Source: Sphingobacterium cavernae (GTDB lineage Bacteria > Bacteroidota > Bacteroidia > Sphingobacteriales > Sphingobacteriaceae). Taken from it: 64,000 nt of DNA. The stretch covers positions 62,001-126,000 of the forward strand of contig NZ_VIQM01000054.1 in assembly GCF_008520265.1 (NCBI RefSeq), read 5' to 3'. The notes under the pieces were generated by a model. The model was not told where the DNA came from. It ran no database searches and worked only from the letters and a program-made list of their open reading frames with translations. Each line of letters starts with the position of its first letter. The first letter of the stretch is position 1. The translations under genes and the position numbers were made by a program. Below, piece by piece: positions 24,370-34,600 of the stretch.

Positions 24370-27300
24370 TTACAGATTAATATTAATACCGAAAGTCACA
24401 GATTTAGGTAGGGGATAATCCTCACCTCGTGGTGTTGCTAATTCTGGATCCCAAAGTTTGAAATTAGACCAAGTCATCAAATTGTGGCCAGCTAAGAACA
24501 ATCTAATGTTATTGGTCTTGATTCTATTTGTAAAACTCTTAGGTAAAGAAAAGCCAATATCAATATTTTTAAGCCTTAAGTATTGACCATTTCTTAACCA
24601 AAATGTAGATTCTCTAAAATTGTTTGGGAATGCTCCAAAGCTCAATCTTGGGTAGGAAGCATTAGGATCCTCTGTGGATGGATCTCCAGAAATATCTGCC
24701 GAAATCCAACGATTATCTCCCATGACACCTTTCATCACTTGACCCCATTCTCCTTCGCTAAATGCATAAACTGTTTTACCATACGTAGAAAACGTAGATT
24801 TTCCAGCTCCTTGGATATGCATATTAATGTCTATTCCTTTCCATTGGAAGGAAGAGCCCAATCCGTAGATTAGATTTGGTCTTCTGGTAGCGCCAATCGC
24901 TACGATATCACCATTGTCAATAATACCATCTCCATTTACATCTTTGTATTTTATATCTCCAGGTTGATATGCCCCAAAAGTCTGTGTAGGACTATTTCTG
25001 ATATCGTCGTAATCCTTAAATAATCCCAATGCAATTAAACCTTTGGCTTGATCCACGCGAAAACCTTCTGAATTTTGGTAGGGATAGACATTGTTCTCTT
25101 CGTCTCTTTCTAATATTTTGTTTTTGCTGTAGGTAATATTCCCTCTAGCGGTAACATTTACTTCACCTATTTTTTGTTTATAACTAAATCTTCCTTCAAA
25201 TCCTTTTGAACTCACCGCTCCAACGTTTGCCCTAGGTATACTTTCCAATCCTACAATTTCTGGAAGAAAGTTTCTAGGCATATAAATGCCAGTTCGTTCT
25301 TCATCAAATAGTTCTATGGAGCTTTCGAATTTATTGTTAAATAAGTTGATGTCGAATCCAAGATTTTGCTTCAATGAGACTTCCCATGATACATAAGGTG
25401 AAGCCACTTGAGAATACCGCAATCCTCCAAAACTTCTGGTTGAACCAAAATCTGCCCATTGGTAGCCTCCAGCTCCTCCGATATCGTATAGATATGGAAA
25501 ACGTTCTCTATTCATTAATTGGTCATTTCCTGTTTTACCATATGAAAATCTTACTTTAAGCAAATTCATCCATTCAGCGTTTTCTTTGAATATTTTTTCT
25601 TCCGAAATATTCCATGCAAAAGAAACGGCAGGAAAGAAACCATATTGATTGCCTCTAGCAAAGTTTTCAGAACCCGTGTATCCAAAATTGAAATCTGTGA
25701 AATAGCGGTTTCGATAATTGTATGTCACTCGACCAGCTAACGCTTCATTTTTACGTGCTAAACCATTCTTAATGTCATTACTATAATTCCTGTTTACGAC
25801 CACCCCATTTTCTAACACACTTTCATAATTTACTGTCTCTACAAGTGCATCGCGTGTAAATCTTGCAACAGCACCGATATTGTGTCCATTAAAAACACGA
25901 TCATAGTTAAACATAAAGTCTAAAAATTCTCTTCTATTGCCATATCCAGAGCCTAATTGTGTCATTTCCCTTGGATCAGATACTTTATAATAAATGATTT
26001 CTCCATTGTTGACATTACGTGCTCTATCTGCACGCCATTGCTCAGGCCATTTGATTCTTCTTATATTATTATTGTTATGTGTATCGTATCCAAAAATTCC
26101 ACGACCGCGTAATCCTTGTGTGATAAAATCTAAATTTTGTTCAGCAGTTACATTAATCTGGATATTATTCGTCCAGTTTTCATTATAGCCCGTTTGTGTA
26201 GCCATTACCCATGGATTTGTTCTATTACCTTCACCAACTGCTGGTATACGTCCATTGGAATACGTAATAGGCATACTAATAGGAGAGTATCCGAATAGCG
26301 AACCCCAAAAATCAATGTCACCAATACCAGGACTATTGCGCAAGCCTAATGATCCTGCAACTCCGACTTTTAGAATTGTCGAGCTCGTGACATTCATATC
26401 CGTATTTAGTCGGTAGTTCCATCGTTTGTAATTGGCATTGGTATTGTAATCTTTTTTCAAACTTTCATCGATTTTATACATACCACCTTCGTCGACGTAG
26501 CTTCCTGACACAAAGTAGCGTGCTGTTGAGCCACCACCACTCATATTTAAATTTGCACGGTGTGTCATAGCACCATCATTCAAAAGCTTAGCTTGCCAAT
26601 CAACATTTGGATAGAGGTCAGGATCGAGACCTAATCGTAATATTTCTAATTCTTCTGGCTGATACACAGGTTCGAAATTTCGTGTGATTCTTGCCTCATT
26701 CAAAAGGTTAGCATAGGTAAACCCATCCTCAAATTCTGGGGTAATTGTCCTTGTATTATAAATTGTTTCGTTTTTGAAATTGATGTTTATTTTACCTTCT
26801 TTCCCACGCTTTGTAGTAATTAAGATAACACCATTTGCGCCTCTTGAACCGTATATAGCAGTTACAGCAGCATCTTTCAAAACGGAGAACGATTCAATAT
26901 CTTCTATATTGATGTCATTGATATTACGTTCGATATTGTCTACTAGTACTAATGCGGATGAACCACCTCCAAACGTAGAAATACCACGAATCCAGAATTC
27001 AGAAATATTTCTACCCGGTTGACCTGACTGCATCATAGCCATGACACCAGCGACATTACCTGCTAAAGCATTAGAAAGACTGGATGTAGGATTTGATTTT
27101 AAATCATCTACGTTCACTGTAGTCACCGCACCGGTGAGCGTAAGTTTCGTTTGATTGCCTGTACCCGTAACTACAACTTCCTCTAATACGCTGGACTCTT
27201 TTTCTACTAATGTTATATTCAGTGTTAAATCTTCTTTGATAACTACTTCTTGAGTCTGAAATCCTACAGATCTAAAAACTAATTTCTTATAACGTTCGGC

Positions 27301-27492
27301 TTTAATTTTATAGACACCTTTATTATCTGTGATCGTACCAAGACCAGGAGCGTCTAATACATGGACACTTATACCTGGTAATGGATTTTTCTGTGCATCG
27401 AGTACAATACCCGTTACTTCAACTATTTCCTGCGCTAGCGACGAATTGATGACGCTAAGAAGTAAAATACAGGTTAGTAAGAATTTATTCAT
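24370..27492 (-). CDS. SusC/RagA-type TonB-dependent transporter of the PUL
   Basis: A 1040-residue outer-membrane importer driven by TonB. It has a signal peptide (to about residue 20, SSLAQ), then a carboxypeptidase-regulatory-like domain (VTGIVLDAQKNPLPGISVHV to about 95), a TonB box region near EEVVVTGTG, a plug with the SusC signature DAAVTAIYGSRGANGVI, and a 22-strand barrel ending at PKSVTFGININL. There is no N-terminal STN domain, so it does not signal to an anti-sigma factor; regulation is by the two-component system further right. It is 60 bp after the TIG/NHL gene and should import oligosaccharides. Confidence 0.96.
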   Translation of the reverse strand: MNKFLLTCILLLSVINSSLAQEIVEVTGIVLDAQKNPLPGISVHVLDAPGLGTITDNKGVYKIKAERYKKLVFRSVGFQTQEVVIKEDLTLNITLVEKESSVLEEVVVTGTGNQTKLTLTGAVTTVNVDDLKSNPTSSLSNALAGNVAGVMAMMQSGQPGRNISEFWIRGISTFGGGSSALVLVDNIERNINDINIEDIESFSVLKDAAVTAIYGSRGANGVILITTKRGKEGKININFKNETIYNTRTITPEFEDGFTYANLLNEARITRNFEPVYQPEELEILRLGLDPDLYPNVDWQAKLLNDGAMTHRANLNMSGGGSTARYFVSGSYVDEGGMYKIDESLKKDYNTNANYKRWNYRLNTDMNVTSSTILKVGVAGSLGLRNSPGIGDIDFWGSLFGYSPISMPITYSNGRIPAVGEGNRTNPWVMATQTGYNENWTNNIQINVTAEQNLDFITQGLRGRGIFGYDTHNNNNIRRIKWPEQWRADRARNVNNGEIIYYKVSDPREMTQLGSGYGNRREFLDFMFNYDRVFNGHNIGAVARFTRDALVETVNYESVLENGVVVNRNYSNDIKNGLARKNEALAGRVTYNYRNRYFTDFNFGYTGSENFARGNQYGFFPAVSFAWNISEEKIFKENAEWMNLLKVRFSYGKTGNDQLMNRERFPYLYDIGGAGGYQWADFGSTRSFGGLRYSQVASPYVSWEVSLKQNLGFDINLFNNKFESSIELFDEERTGIYMPRNFLPEIVGLESIPRANVGAVSSKGFEGRFSYKQKIGEVNVTARGNITYSKNKILERDEENNVYPYQNSEGFRVDQAKGLIALGLFKDYDDIRNSPTQTFGAYQPGDIKYKDVNGDGIIDNGDIVAIGATRRPNLIYGLGSSFQWKGIDINMHIQGAGKSTFSTYGKTVYAFSEGEWGQVMKGVMGDNRWISADISGDPSTEDPNASYPRLSFGAFPNNFRESTFWLRNGQYLRLKNIDIGFSLPKSFTNRIKTNNIRLFLAGHNLMTWSNFKLWDPELATPRGEDYPLPKSVTFGININL

Positions 27493-27552
27493 AATTCCAT
27501 TCTATTACTAAGGTTGTGATTTTGTTGATTATTACAATACTATTTGGTTAGA

Positions 27553-28998
27553 CTAATTATCACCTTCCAAAGCAATCTTTCTGAAGCGTCTGTTCGCACG
27601 ATCACCAATATAAAATGCTTTTTCAGTTTCATTGTATGCGATTCCGGTAGGTCTGTCAAAACGCGCCTCTAATCTTAAGTCTCCATCGACATAGCCCCAA
27701 GGGTTAGCATTCAGGCTTGAACTTCCTCGACCAGCAAAAGTAGACACTATACCTTCTGGTGTTAGCTTACGAATAGCGTGATTCATCTGATCTGTAAAAT
27801 AGAAATCGTATTCATCCGGCTTGCCCACTGCAGCGTAGTCTTCATTTTTAACGAAAACACCTTGATATGGTTCATTAAGTCTTACAGTAGCACCAATACC
27901 GTCATTATAGCCTGCAGCTCTTAATTGTCCACAGACTAAATAAGGCTGATTAAATTGTTTCTTTTCCCAATTGTAATCTATACGCAGGATGTAATGTTGA
28001 TTAATAACAACGATATAAGCATAGTTACCTGTAGGATGTATAAATGTTTTAAATTCCCACTGCGGATCATGCACAAAAAATAATGTTTCATAGTCTTTTT
28101 GTTCCAATCCTTGAGAAAAATATTTATTCATATCAAATCTGAAAAATTGACCTTTTTCATAACTGTTAAAATACATTTCTCCATTAATGGGATGTACAGT
28201 AGCACCGTTGCATTGACGATAACGCGTTAATATTTCAGTATCCAAGAAATTTCTAGCACGAGATAATAGTGTAGTAGCCCCATCATTTTCTCCCCCTCGG
28301 TCTTCTGAAATAATCATGTGATCCCCTTCAGCCGTGAAATCTATACTACGTGGTCTGTTAAAATTGGACCTTATTTTAGTAACTACGCTATCCTGAAAAT
28401 TGAGCAGGTATAACCCATTATTATTATCAAAAGTAACATACAAATGTTTTGGATTTTTAGGATCAAATTTCATGTGTGAGGGTTCCCAGAATCCACTCGC
28501 CATTTTATTTTGGTCTGGATCTTTGAATTTTCCATCCCTCCACGGCTCGTCTCCACGTTCATTTCTATACCCTACAACGGTAGACACAATCATTTTTCGC
28601 TGATAAAGAAATTTTTCATTTGCCTTTCCGATAATTGGCAATTGTTCTTCACCAACACGAACTTCTATATCTCCTTCGTAGGCTTTTGTAGGCACTAAAC
28701 AATAGATGGATTCTCCTTGAGCACTGATAACAATAGCAGATTGACCGCCAATTATTACAGAAATGATAGATGGGTCATTCCCAAAATTTTTTCCATAAAT
28801 AACCAGACGTTGACCAGCTCCTCCAGTCTTAGGTTGAAAATCCGAAACAACTACGGGGTGTTTTGGATCAAAAGGCAAAGCGGAATCTATTGTTTTTTCA
28901 TCCGATTTACACGACCATATTCCTAAAAATATTGCTGGAATCATCCATAACAAATACTGTAGGCGTAGGTTTGAACTTAATGTAAGTTTATTTCTCAT
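27553..28998 (-). CDS. IPT/TIG and NHL-propeller surface lipoprotein
   Basis: A 481-residue lipoprotein (Cys30 in IFLGIWSC). One IPT/TIG immunoglobulin-like domain spans about 48-125 (VVSDFQPKTGGAGQRLVIYG, GKNFGND). It is followed by a beta-propeller of NHL type (MKFDPKNPKHLYVTFDNNNG, DFYFTDQMNHAIRKLTPEGI, GIAYNETEKAFYIGDRANRR). In Bacteroidota PULs such proteins sit at the cell surface and probably bind glycan. It is the first gene of the leftward operon and has a long leader of about 195 bases downstream of the regulated promoter at 29199. Confidence 0.85.
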   Translation of the reverse strand: MRNKLTLSSNLRLQYLLWMIPAIFLGIWSCKSDEKTIDSALPFDPKHPVVVSDFQPKTGGAGQRLVIYGKNFGNDPSIISVIIGGQSAIVISAQGESIYCLVPTKAYEGDIEVRVGEEQLPIIGKANEKFLYQRKMIVSTVVGYRNERGDEPWRDGKFKDPDQNKMASGFWEPSHMKFDPKNPKHLYVTFDNNNGLYLLNFQDSVVTKIRSNFNRPRSIDFTAEGDHMIISEDRGGENDGATTLLSRARNFLDTEILTRYRQCNGATVHPINGEMYFNSYEKGQFFRFDMNKYFSQGLEQKDYETLFFVHDPQWEFKTFIHPTGNYAYIVVINQHYILRIDYNWEKKQFNQPYLVCGQLRAAGYNDGIGATVRLNEPYQGVFVKNEDYAAVGKPDEYDFYFTDQMNHAIRKLTPEGIVSTFAGRGSSSLNANPWGYVDGDLRLEARFDRPTGIAYNETEKAFYIGDRANRRFRKIALEGDN

Positions 28999-29198
28999 AA
29001 GCGATTAGTTGGCTGTTAATATTATTTTAGGCAGATGTTATCTTTTGCTTATAGCAACTTTTAATGCATATATGATCAAAATAATCTATATGCTTCTAGC
29101 ATCTAATTTCACCTTATTATTGTACTATTTAAATTTGATGAATATTGCTAAAACGATTTCCTAAATGTTGCGAATGATTTATTTTATAATTGATTACT

Positions 29199-29206
29199 CA
29201 AAGTTA
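29199..29206 (-). promoter_or_regulatory. -7 promoter box of the TIG/NHL-susC-susD operon
   Basis: TAACTTTG on the minus strand matches TAnnTTTG exactly. No TTG is present at the -33 position, as expected for an activator-dependent promoter. The nearest operator half-site ends 24 bp upstream. Confidence 0.65.
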
Positions 29207-29230
29207 GTTGATAAAAAAATCCATCGGATG

Positions 29231-29265
29231 TCAATTTATCTCATTAAATATTCAATTTGTCTCAT
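29231..29265 (-). promoter_or_regulatory. Direct-repeat operator of the PUL (SusC operon side)
   Basis: On the minus strand ATGAGACAAATTGA (29252-29265) and ATGAGATAAATTGA (29231-29244) are repeated at a 21-bp period, two helical turns, as used by AraC-type dimers. The same arrangement is found before the GH127 gene. Confidence 0.7.
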
Positions 29266-29377
29266 ATATTTTACAATAGCGGTTTTAATTTATAACTTTC
29301 AAAAAGCTTGGATAATAGCCACTTATTATTTAAGTCGAGACCTGTGAATTTTAAAAGCTAATTATATATAGACTAAA

Positions 29378-30814
29378 ATGAAAATTTTCCAATTCCGTTA
29401 TTTATCGTACGCGTGTTTTTTTGTTGTTATAGCATGTAGCACAATATGTATGCATGTAAATGCATCTGCTATTTCGAGAAATATTCATAAAGTAGCGAGC
29501 GAAGATGTACAAAGGAGCATGAATTTAATTGATAATGCGATGAAATATTACTTTACCCCAGATTCTTCTACTATGTATAGATTCTATAATCCATATACAA
29601 TGAATCGAACTGATGAAAAGGCTAGTGTTTGGATGTATTCTGCTGCTATAGAGTCTGTTAATGCAGTTTTAAAATCGCTTAAGCACGTTAAACAACAGGA
29701 TATCCAAGCTATAAAGAAGTATGAAAAGTTATTAGAAAAATTGTACGACAATGCCGATTATTATTTAGGAACTTTTGAACTTACATCATTCACTCAAACC
29801 AAAACATGGAGTGTATATGCTGTCGATAGAGTAAATAAAAAAGGTGAGGCAAGAGTAACAGGAATTTATAATGTTTATGACGATCAGATGTGGTTAGTTC
29901 GTGAGTTATTAGACTCTTATCATTTGACAAAAAATGATAAATACTTGGAGAAAGCTGAATACTTGACAGCCTATGTATTAGACGGATGGGATGCTACATT
30001 TGATGCAAATGGAAATGAACATGGCGGTATACCTTGGGGACCAGGATATGTTACAAAGCATGCGTGTAGTAATGGACCTATGGTGAGTCCATTAGTGTGG
30101 CTTCATGAAATTTATAAAGGCAAAAAAGATAAAATCACGCATAATTATATAGATATAAAAGATCAAAAAACGCGCAAGTCAAAATTAGTAGCCAAGGAGA
30201 ATTATTATCTGGATTTTGCGAGGAAAGTTTATGATTGGCAAAAACGCAATCTATTAAATTCAAGGGGAGTATATGACGACATGATGGGAGATTGTACACC
30301 AGATTGTTCTATTGTGTATGAAGAAATAAATGGTGTAAAATACAGAGCACATACTAAATTATTAAAACCTATAGGTAGATCCTATACTTATAATTCGGGT
30401 ACAATGCTCTCTGGTGCAGCGGATTTATATCGTGTCACCAAACGTAAAGATTATATAGAAGATGCAAAAAAACTGGCTATAGCTAGTTTTTCTTCATTCG
30501 CTAAACTAGATGAACAAGTACAGAATTATTATACATTTCCATATGATGGCTTTAGTAATTGGTTCAATACAGTTCTTTTAAGAGGTTATATGGATTACGC
30601 ACGTGTTGATACATCAGCTCATCAATATATTAAGTCATTTAGAAATAATCTGGAATACGCGCATTCAAATTTCCTTTATAATGGATTGCTACCAACGGAT
30701 TTATTAGGTGGATGGAACACAGACAAAACAAAAAATAATATTGAAGGAATGTTTGTTTTTTCATTTGCTACACAGTGGGCATTATTTGATCACATGATTC
30801 ACCAAAAAAATTAA
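29378..30814 (+). CDS. GH76-family alpha-mannanase-like enzyme
   Basis: A 478-residue exported protein of glycoside hydrolase family 76, whose known members are endo-alpha-1,6-mannanases with an (alpha/alpha)6 barrel. The catalytic Asp pair is D168-D169 in YNVYDDQMWLV. Other family segments are HGGIPWGPG, ACSNGPMVSPLVWLHEIY, YTYNSGTMLSGAADLYRVT and FSFATQWALFDHM. The N-terminus has a hydrophobic signal whose VIAC (Cys20) may be a lipobox; signal peptidase I cleavage near ASA (residue 31) is the alternative. It stands alone between the SusC operon and the regulator genes, and points to an alpha-1,6-mannose backbone in the target glycan. Confidence 0.85.
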   Translation: MKIFQFRYLSYACFFVVIACSTICMHVNASAISRNIHKVASEDVQRSMNLIDNAMKYYFTPDSSTMYRFYNPYTMNRTDEKASVWMYSAAIESVNAVLKSLKHVKQQDIQAIKKYEKLLEKLYDNADYYLGTFELTSFTQTKTWSVYAVDRVNKKGEARVTGIYNVYDDQMWLVRELLDSYHLTKNDKYLEKAEYLTAYVLDGWDATFDANGNEHGGIPWGPGYVTKHACSNGPMVSPLVWLHEIYKGKKDKITHNYIDIKDQKTRKSKLVAKENYYLDFARKVYDWQKRNLLNSRGVYDDMMGDCTPDCSIVYEEINGVKYRAHTKLLKPIGRSYTYNSGTMLSGAADLYRVTKRKDYIEDAKKLAIASFSSFAKLDEQVQNYYTFPYDGFSNWFNTVLLRGYMDYARVDTSAHQYIKSFRNNLEYAHSNFLYNGLLPTDLLGGWNTDKTKNNIEGMFVFSFATQWALFDHMIHQKN

Positions 30815-30830
30815 ATTCAATAAGGATATC

Positions 30831-31616
30831 TTAGATGTCTGGGATGTCCTTGTTATTTTGTTTATTTTGAAATTCACTTGGACTTATCCCAAATTGTTTT
30901 TGAAAGTTTCGTGAAAAATGTTGTGCAGAGCTGTAACCTAGGAGATTCGAAATCTCATATATTTTAAGTTTTCCTTGAGCTAATAGTTCAGCTGATCGAC
31001 GCAACCTTGTTAAATTAATCAGTTCATTGGGTGATAGACTTGACACCATATTTATTTTTCTATACAGTGTTGGTCTACTCATACACAGGATGTCTGCCAT
31101 TTTATCTACATTAAACTGTGGATTGTCAATATTTTGAATAATTATTTCTTCTATTTTTATCAGAAACTCCTTATCGCTTTGGTTCTGCCCAATTTGTTGT
31201 ATTTGTGAGGTTGGATTTTTAAAAAAGAATTCCCGTACTCGTGTTCTATTGTTGAGCAAACTTGTTATTTGTGCCCGTAAAAAAGCTAACGAAAATGGTT
31301 TTTCAACATAAGCATCGGCACCATATTCAAGGCCTTTTATTTTGGATTCAATTGTATTTTTAGCTGTCAAAAGAATAATAGGAATGTGTGCTAAATTTAT
31401 ATTTCCTTTGACCTTCGCGCAAAACTCGAATCCATCCATATCAGGCATCATAATATCGCTAATAATGAGATCAAAATTTTCTTGCTCAAATAATGCATAC
31501 GCTTCCAAACCATTAGTGGCTTTGGTGATATGGTAGACCTCCATCAAATCATCTGCTATGAATTCAAGCAATTCAGCATGATCGTCAATGAGTAATAGGT
31601 TAGCTTTAGCATTCAT
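30831..31616 (-). CDS. Response regulator with receiver and AraC-type DNA-binding domain
   Basis: A 261-residue cytoplasmic regulator. The receiver domain (residues 5-120) has the acidic pair D11-D12, phospho-acceptor D54 in IISDIMMPDMDG, and the Lys in EKPFSLAFL. The AraC/XylS double helix-turn-helix occupies about 158-252 (DKMADILCMSRPTLYRKI, YEISNLLGYSSAQHFSRNFQ, KQFGISPSEF). It starts three bases after the stop of the sensor kinase, in the same reading frame, so together the two genes equal one hybrid two-component regulator. It is the likely binder of the direct repeats at 29231 and 34881. Confidence 0.93.
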   Translation of the reverse strand: MNAKANLLLIDDHAELLEFIADDLMEVYHITKATNGLEAYALFEQENFDLIISDIMMPDMDGFEFCAKVKGNINLAHIPIILLTAKNTIESKIKGLEYGADAYVEKPFSLAFLRAQITSLLNNRTRVREFFFKNPTSQIQQIGQNQSDKEFLIKIEEIIIQNIDNPQFNVDKMADILCMSRPTLYRKINMVSSLSPNELINLTRLRRSAELLAQGKLKIYEISNLLGYSSAQHFSRNFQKQFGISPSEFQNKQNNKDIPDI

Positions 31617-31619
31617 AAA

Positions 31620-34600
31620 CTAAGTTTGGTTTAAAGGTAGTCGCAAGGTAAAGGTATTAAGATTTTCGTTATCTATAGTATAACTGATGATGCCATTTAG
31701 TTTGATGGCGAGCGATTGCGCCAATGATAGCCCAAGCCCGCTACCTGGAATGCTCTTGCTGTGTTTCAGTCGGTTAAAAGGTTCAAATATATATTCTCTA
31801 TCTACTTCCTTGATCAGAATACCATCATTTTTAATAGAAAGTATTAATGCACTATTAACAGAATCTTTTTGTAAATTCACTTTAATTGTTTTGTAAGAAT
31901 ACTTTAATGCGTTGTTCAGTAGGTTGTTGCATATAATCTCATAGGCTTCGAGATCAATATCACACGTAATATTAGGCTCTATATTACTACTTAATTTCTT
32001 ATGTTGTGAGTCTAAAGTCACCTTGTAATTATCTACATATTCCTGTGTAGACGCACTGATGTCCTTCAATTCAAAATGAAATTTGAATCCTTTGGTTTCT
32101 ACTTTTCTGAAATCTAAAAGTTGATTGCTCAACGAAATAAGACGTTCAGTATTGTTTTGAATATTCTTTAGCAGTTTATCTGTAATTGGGTTTGATGGAA
32201 TTTTATCAATCAATTTTTCCAAAGGAGCTTTAATAAGAGTCAATGGGGTACGAATCTCATGAACCACATCTGTATAAAAATCTATTTTAGATTGATAAAG
32301 TTCTTGTTCGCGGAGATTTTGTATGGTCAATAGATGTTCTTTATTCTTTTGTTTTATACGCTCATTGAAATGATAAGCTATAAACAATATGAGACAAACA
32401 ATAATAACGCAATATAAGACAAATGCGGGTATACTCGCCCATATTGGCGGTAAGATTTTAATTCTTAGTTTGCGTTCACTTGAGAAAGGTATTCCATTTG
32501 GATCTTCTGCTTTGACGATGAAATCATAATTACCAGGTAGGAGTTTGGTAAAATGTGCGCTCGTGGAGCCATTAGTTGTTACCCAGTCCTTATTAACACC
32601 GTGCAATTTATAGCTATATTTAATTGCATTTGGGGAATCATATAGTAGCGCTGTGAAGTCCAAATTAAAAGAGGACTCATTGTATTTGAGAATTATTTCA
32701 TCTGTAAATAGGATGGATTTTTTCAAAACGGAATCTGCGTCGTTTTGATTTATTTCTTTATTATTAACAGTTAATCTGGTGATATAAATAGGCGTATTAG
32801 AATTGTATTTTATCTGATTTAGCTTTTCGGGTTCAAATCGAATCATTCCATTGATAGTTCCAAAATAGAACTTTCCTGCTCCATCATCATACGATGAATT
32901 GTAATTGAATTGAATTGATGGCAATCCAGACTCTATATTGAATAACCGTGTGTTATTCGTACCTTGATTATATCGAATTAAACCTTTAGAAGTTGTAATC
33001 CAAATATTTTTATGCTTATCCTCTAAAACGGCAAATACAATCTTACTAGGCAGTTTAATATCAGGATTCTGAAAATCAAATTCAATATTCTTATTCAGAA
33101 TAATTTTTCCCAACCCGCCTTCTGTTGCTATCCATATTTTTCCATTTGAATCTTCAAATATGGAGTTTACTTTGTTATTCGGGAGTGAATTCGGGTTATT
33201 AGGTTCGTGAGCAAAATGCTTTATAATATTTTTACTTGGATGATACATGTACAATCCGTTTCTCCAAGTACCTAACCAGATGTAACCTTTGCTATCTTCT
33301 AAAAGGGTAGTGTATGACATTTCTGTGGGCACCTTAGTGATAGGACTGAATGATTTGTTTGTAATATCAAACGTATAATGCCCTCGTGTAGTAGCAATTA
33401 AAATTTCACCAGATTTACTTTTTTTAATGTCGTATAGAAAGTTGCTTTTTAGCGAGGAAGCTGAATTAGCATCGTATTCTGTGTGATAGATAACTTTTTT
33501 GGATTGGGTATTAAAAATATCCATGCCGTATACAAATGCTCCAAGAAGTATATTTTCTTCATACGGAAGAAGTCCGTGGATATTGTTGTCGGAGAGACCT
33601 GCATTTTCAATATTATAATTTTCGATATGACGAGTGATTGGATTTAGTTTACTAAGACCTCCATTCTCGGTTCCTAACCAAATATTTCCGTTCTTATCTT
33701 TATTGATACCACGGACGACAGTGCCTAATAAATTGCCGCCTTGAGTTTTTGACATAAACTTTTCGATAAGATTATTATTCTTATGATAATAGTTTATCCC
33801 CCCAAAATAGGTGCCTAACCAAATCCCTCCATCTTTATCCTTCAATATATTATAAATAGCATTATCCGAAATTCCCCAAGGATTATTTTCTGCTTTCTTG
33901 ATATTTATGAAGTTTTTGGTTTCTATATTGTATATAAATAAACCTGATTCAGTCGCGAACCAATATTCTTGCTCATTCATCTGAAGAATATCCCGTACAT
34001 ACAGATATTGTTTTAGCTGTTTAATGCCTAATAACCACGTGACGGTATTATCTTTTGAGACGGAACCAACTCCAGCTTTCGAAGTTCCAAATATTAAATT
34101 ACCCTTTTCATTTTTAATAATTTTTTGAATAACAAACCAATCTTTAGGCCCATGTTTTTGTTCTAAATCGATAAGTGTGGTTGAACGGAATTTTTCAACT
34201 AGACAGATTTTTCCATTGAATGTGCCATAATATAATTTATCCTCCTTCGAACAGAATAATGCGGAGATATTATTTTCATCTACATTTATTTTTGTCGTAT
34301 TTTTTTTTGAATAATTATAAAAATATAGACTTTGGTTAGCTATAAACCAGATATTATTTTTTGAATCTTTTTTGATTACGGGTACATCAGCATTGGCAAA
34401 CTCTTCACTTAAAAGAGCGAATGTTTCGTGTATTGGATTATATATATAGATTCCCTGATCAGTACCTATCCATATTTTTTTTTCATTATCTTCTATTAGT
34501 GATATGATATTATTTGCAACAGTATTGAGGACGTGATTTCGAATATCAAAATGTTTGAAATTATTTCCATCAAACCTATCCAATCCATCTTTAGTTCCAA

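Larger units (their letters stand above)
28999..29377. other. 379-bp divergent regulatory region of the PUL
   Basis: It contains the leftward promoter box (29199-29206) and two 14-bp direct repeats (29231-29265) of the PUL operon, and presumably the rightward promoter of the GH76 gene, for which only a weak box is seen (TAACTTTC at 29293-29300). A 60-codon frame at 29165-29347 overlaps these sites and looks non-coding. Confidence 0.6.

Noticed and set aside
29165-29347. A 60-codon frame in the divergent PUL gap
   Set aside because: It is hydrophobic AT-rich sequence without family resemblance, and it overlaps the repeated operator and promoter box, which explain the region better.
30818-30852. 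Weak hairpin between GH76 and the response regulator gene
   Set aside because: AAGGATATC/GATGTCCTT forms only nine pairs with a 12-base loop and no clear T-run. I did not list it as a terminator.
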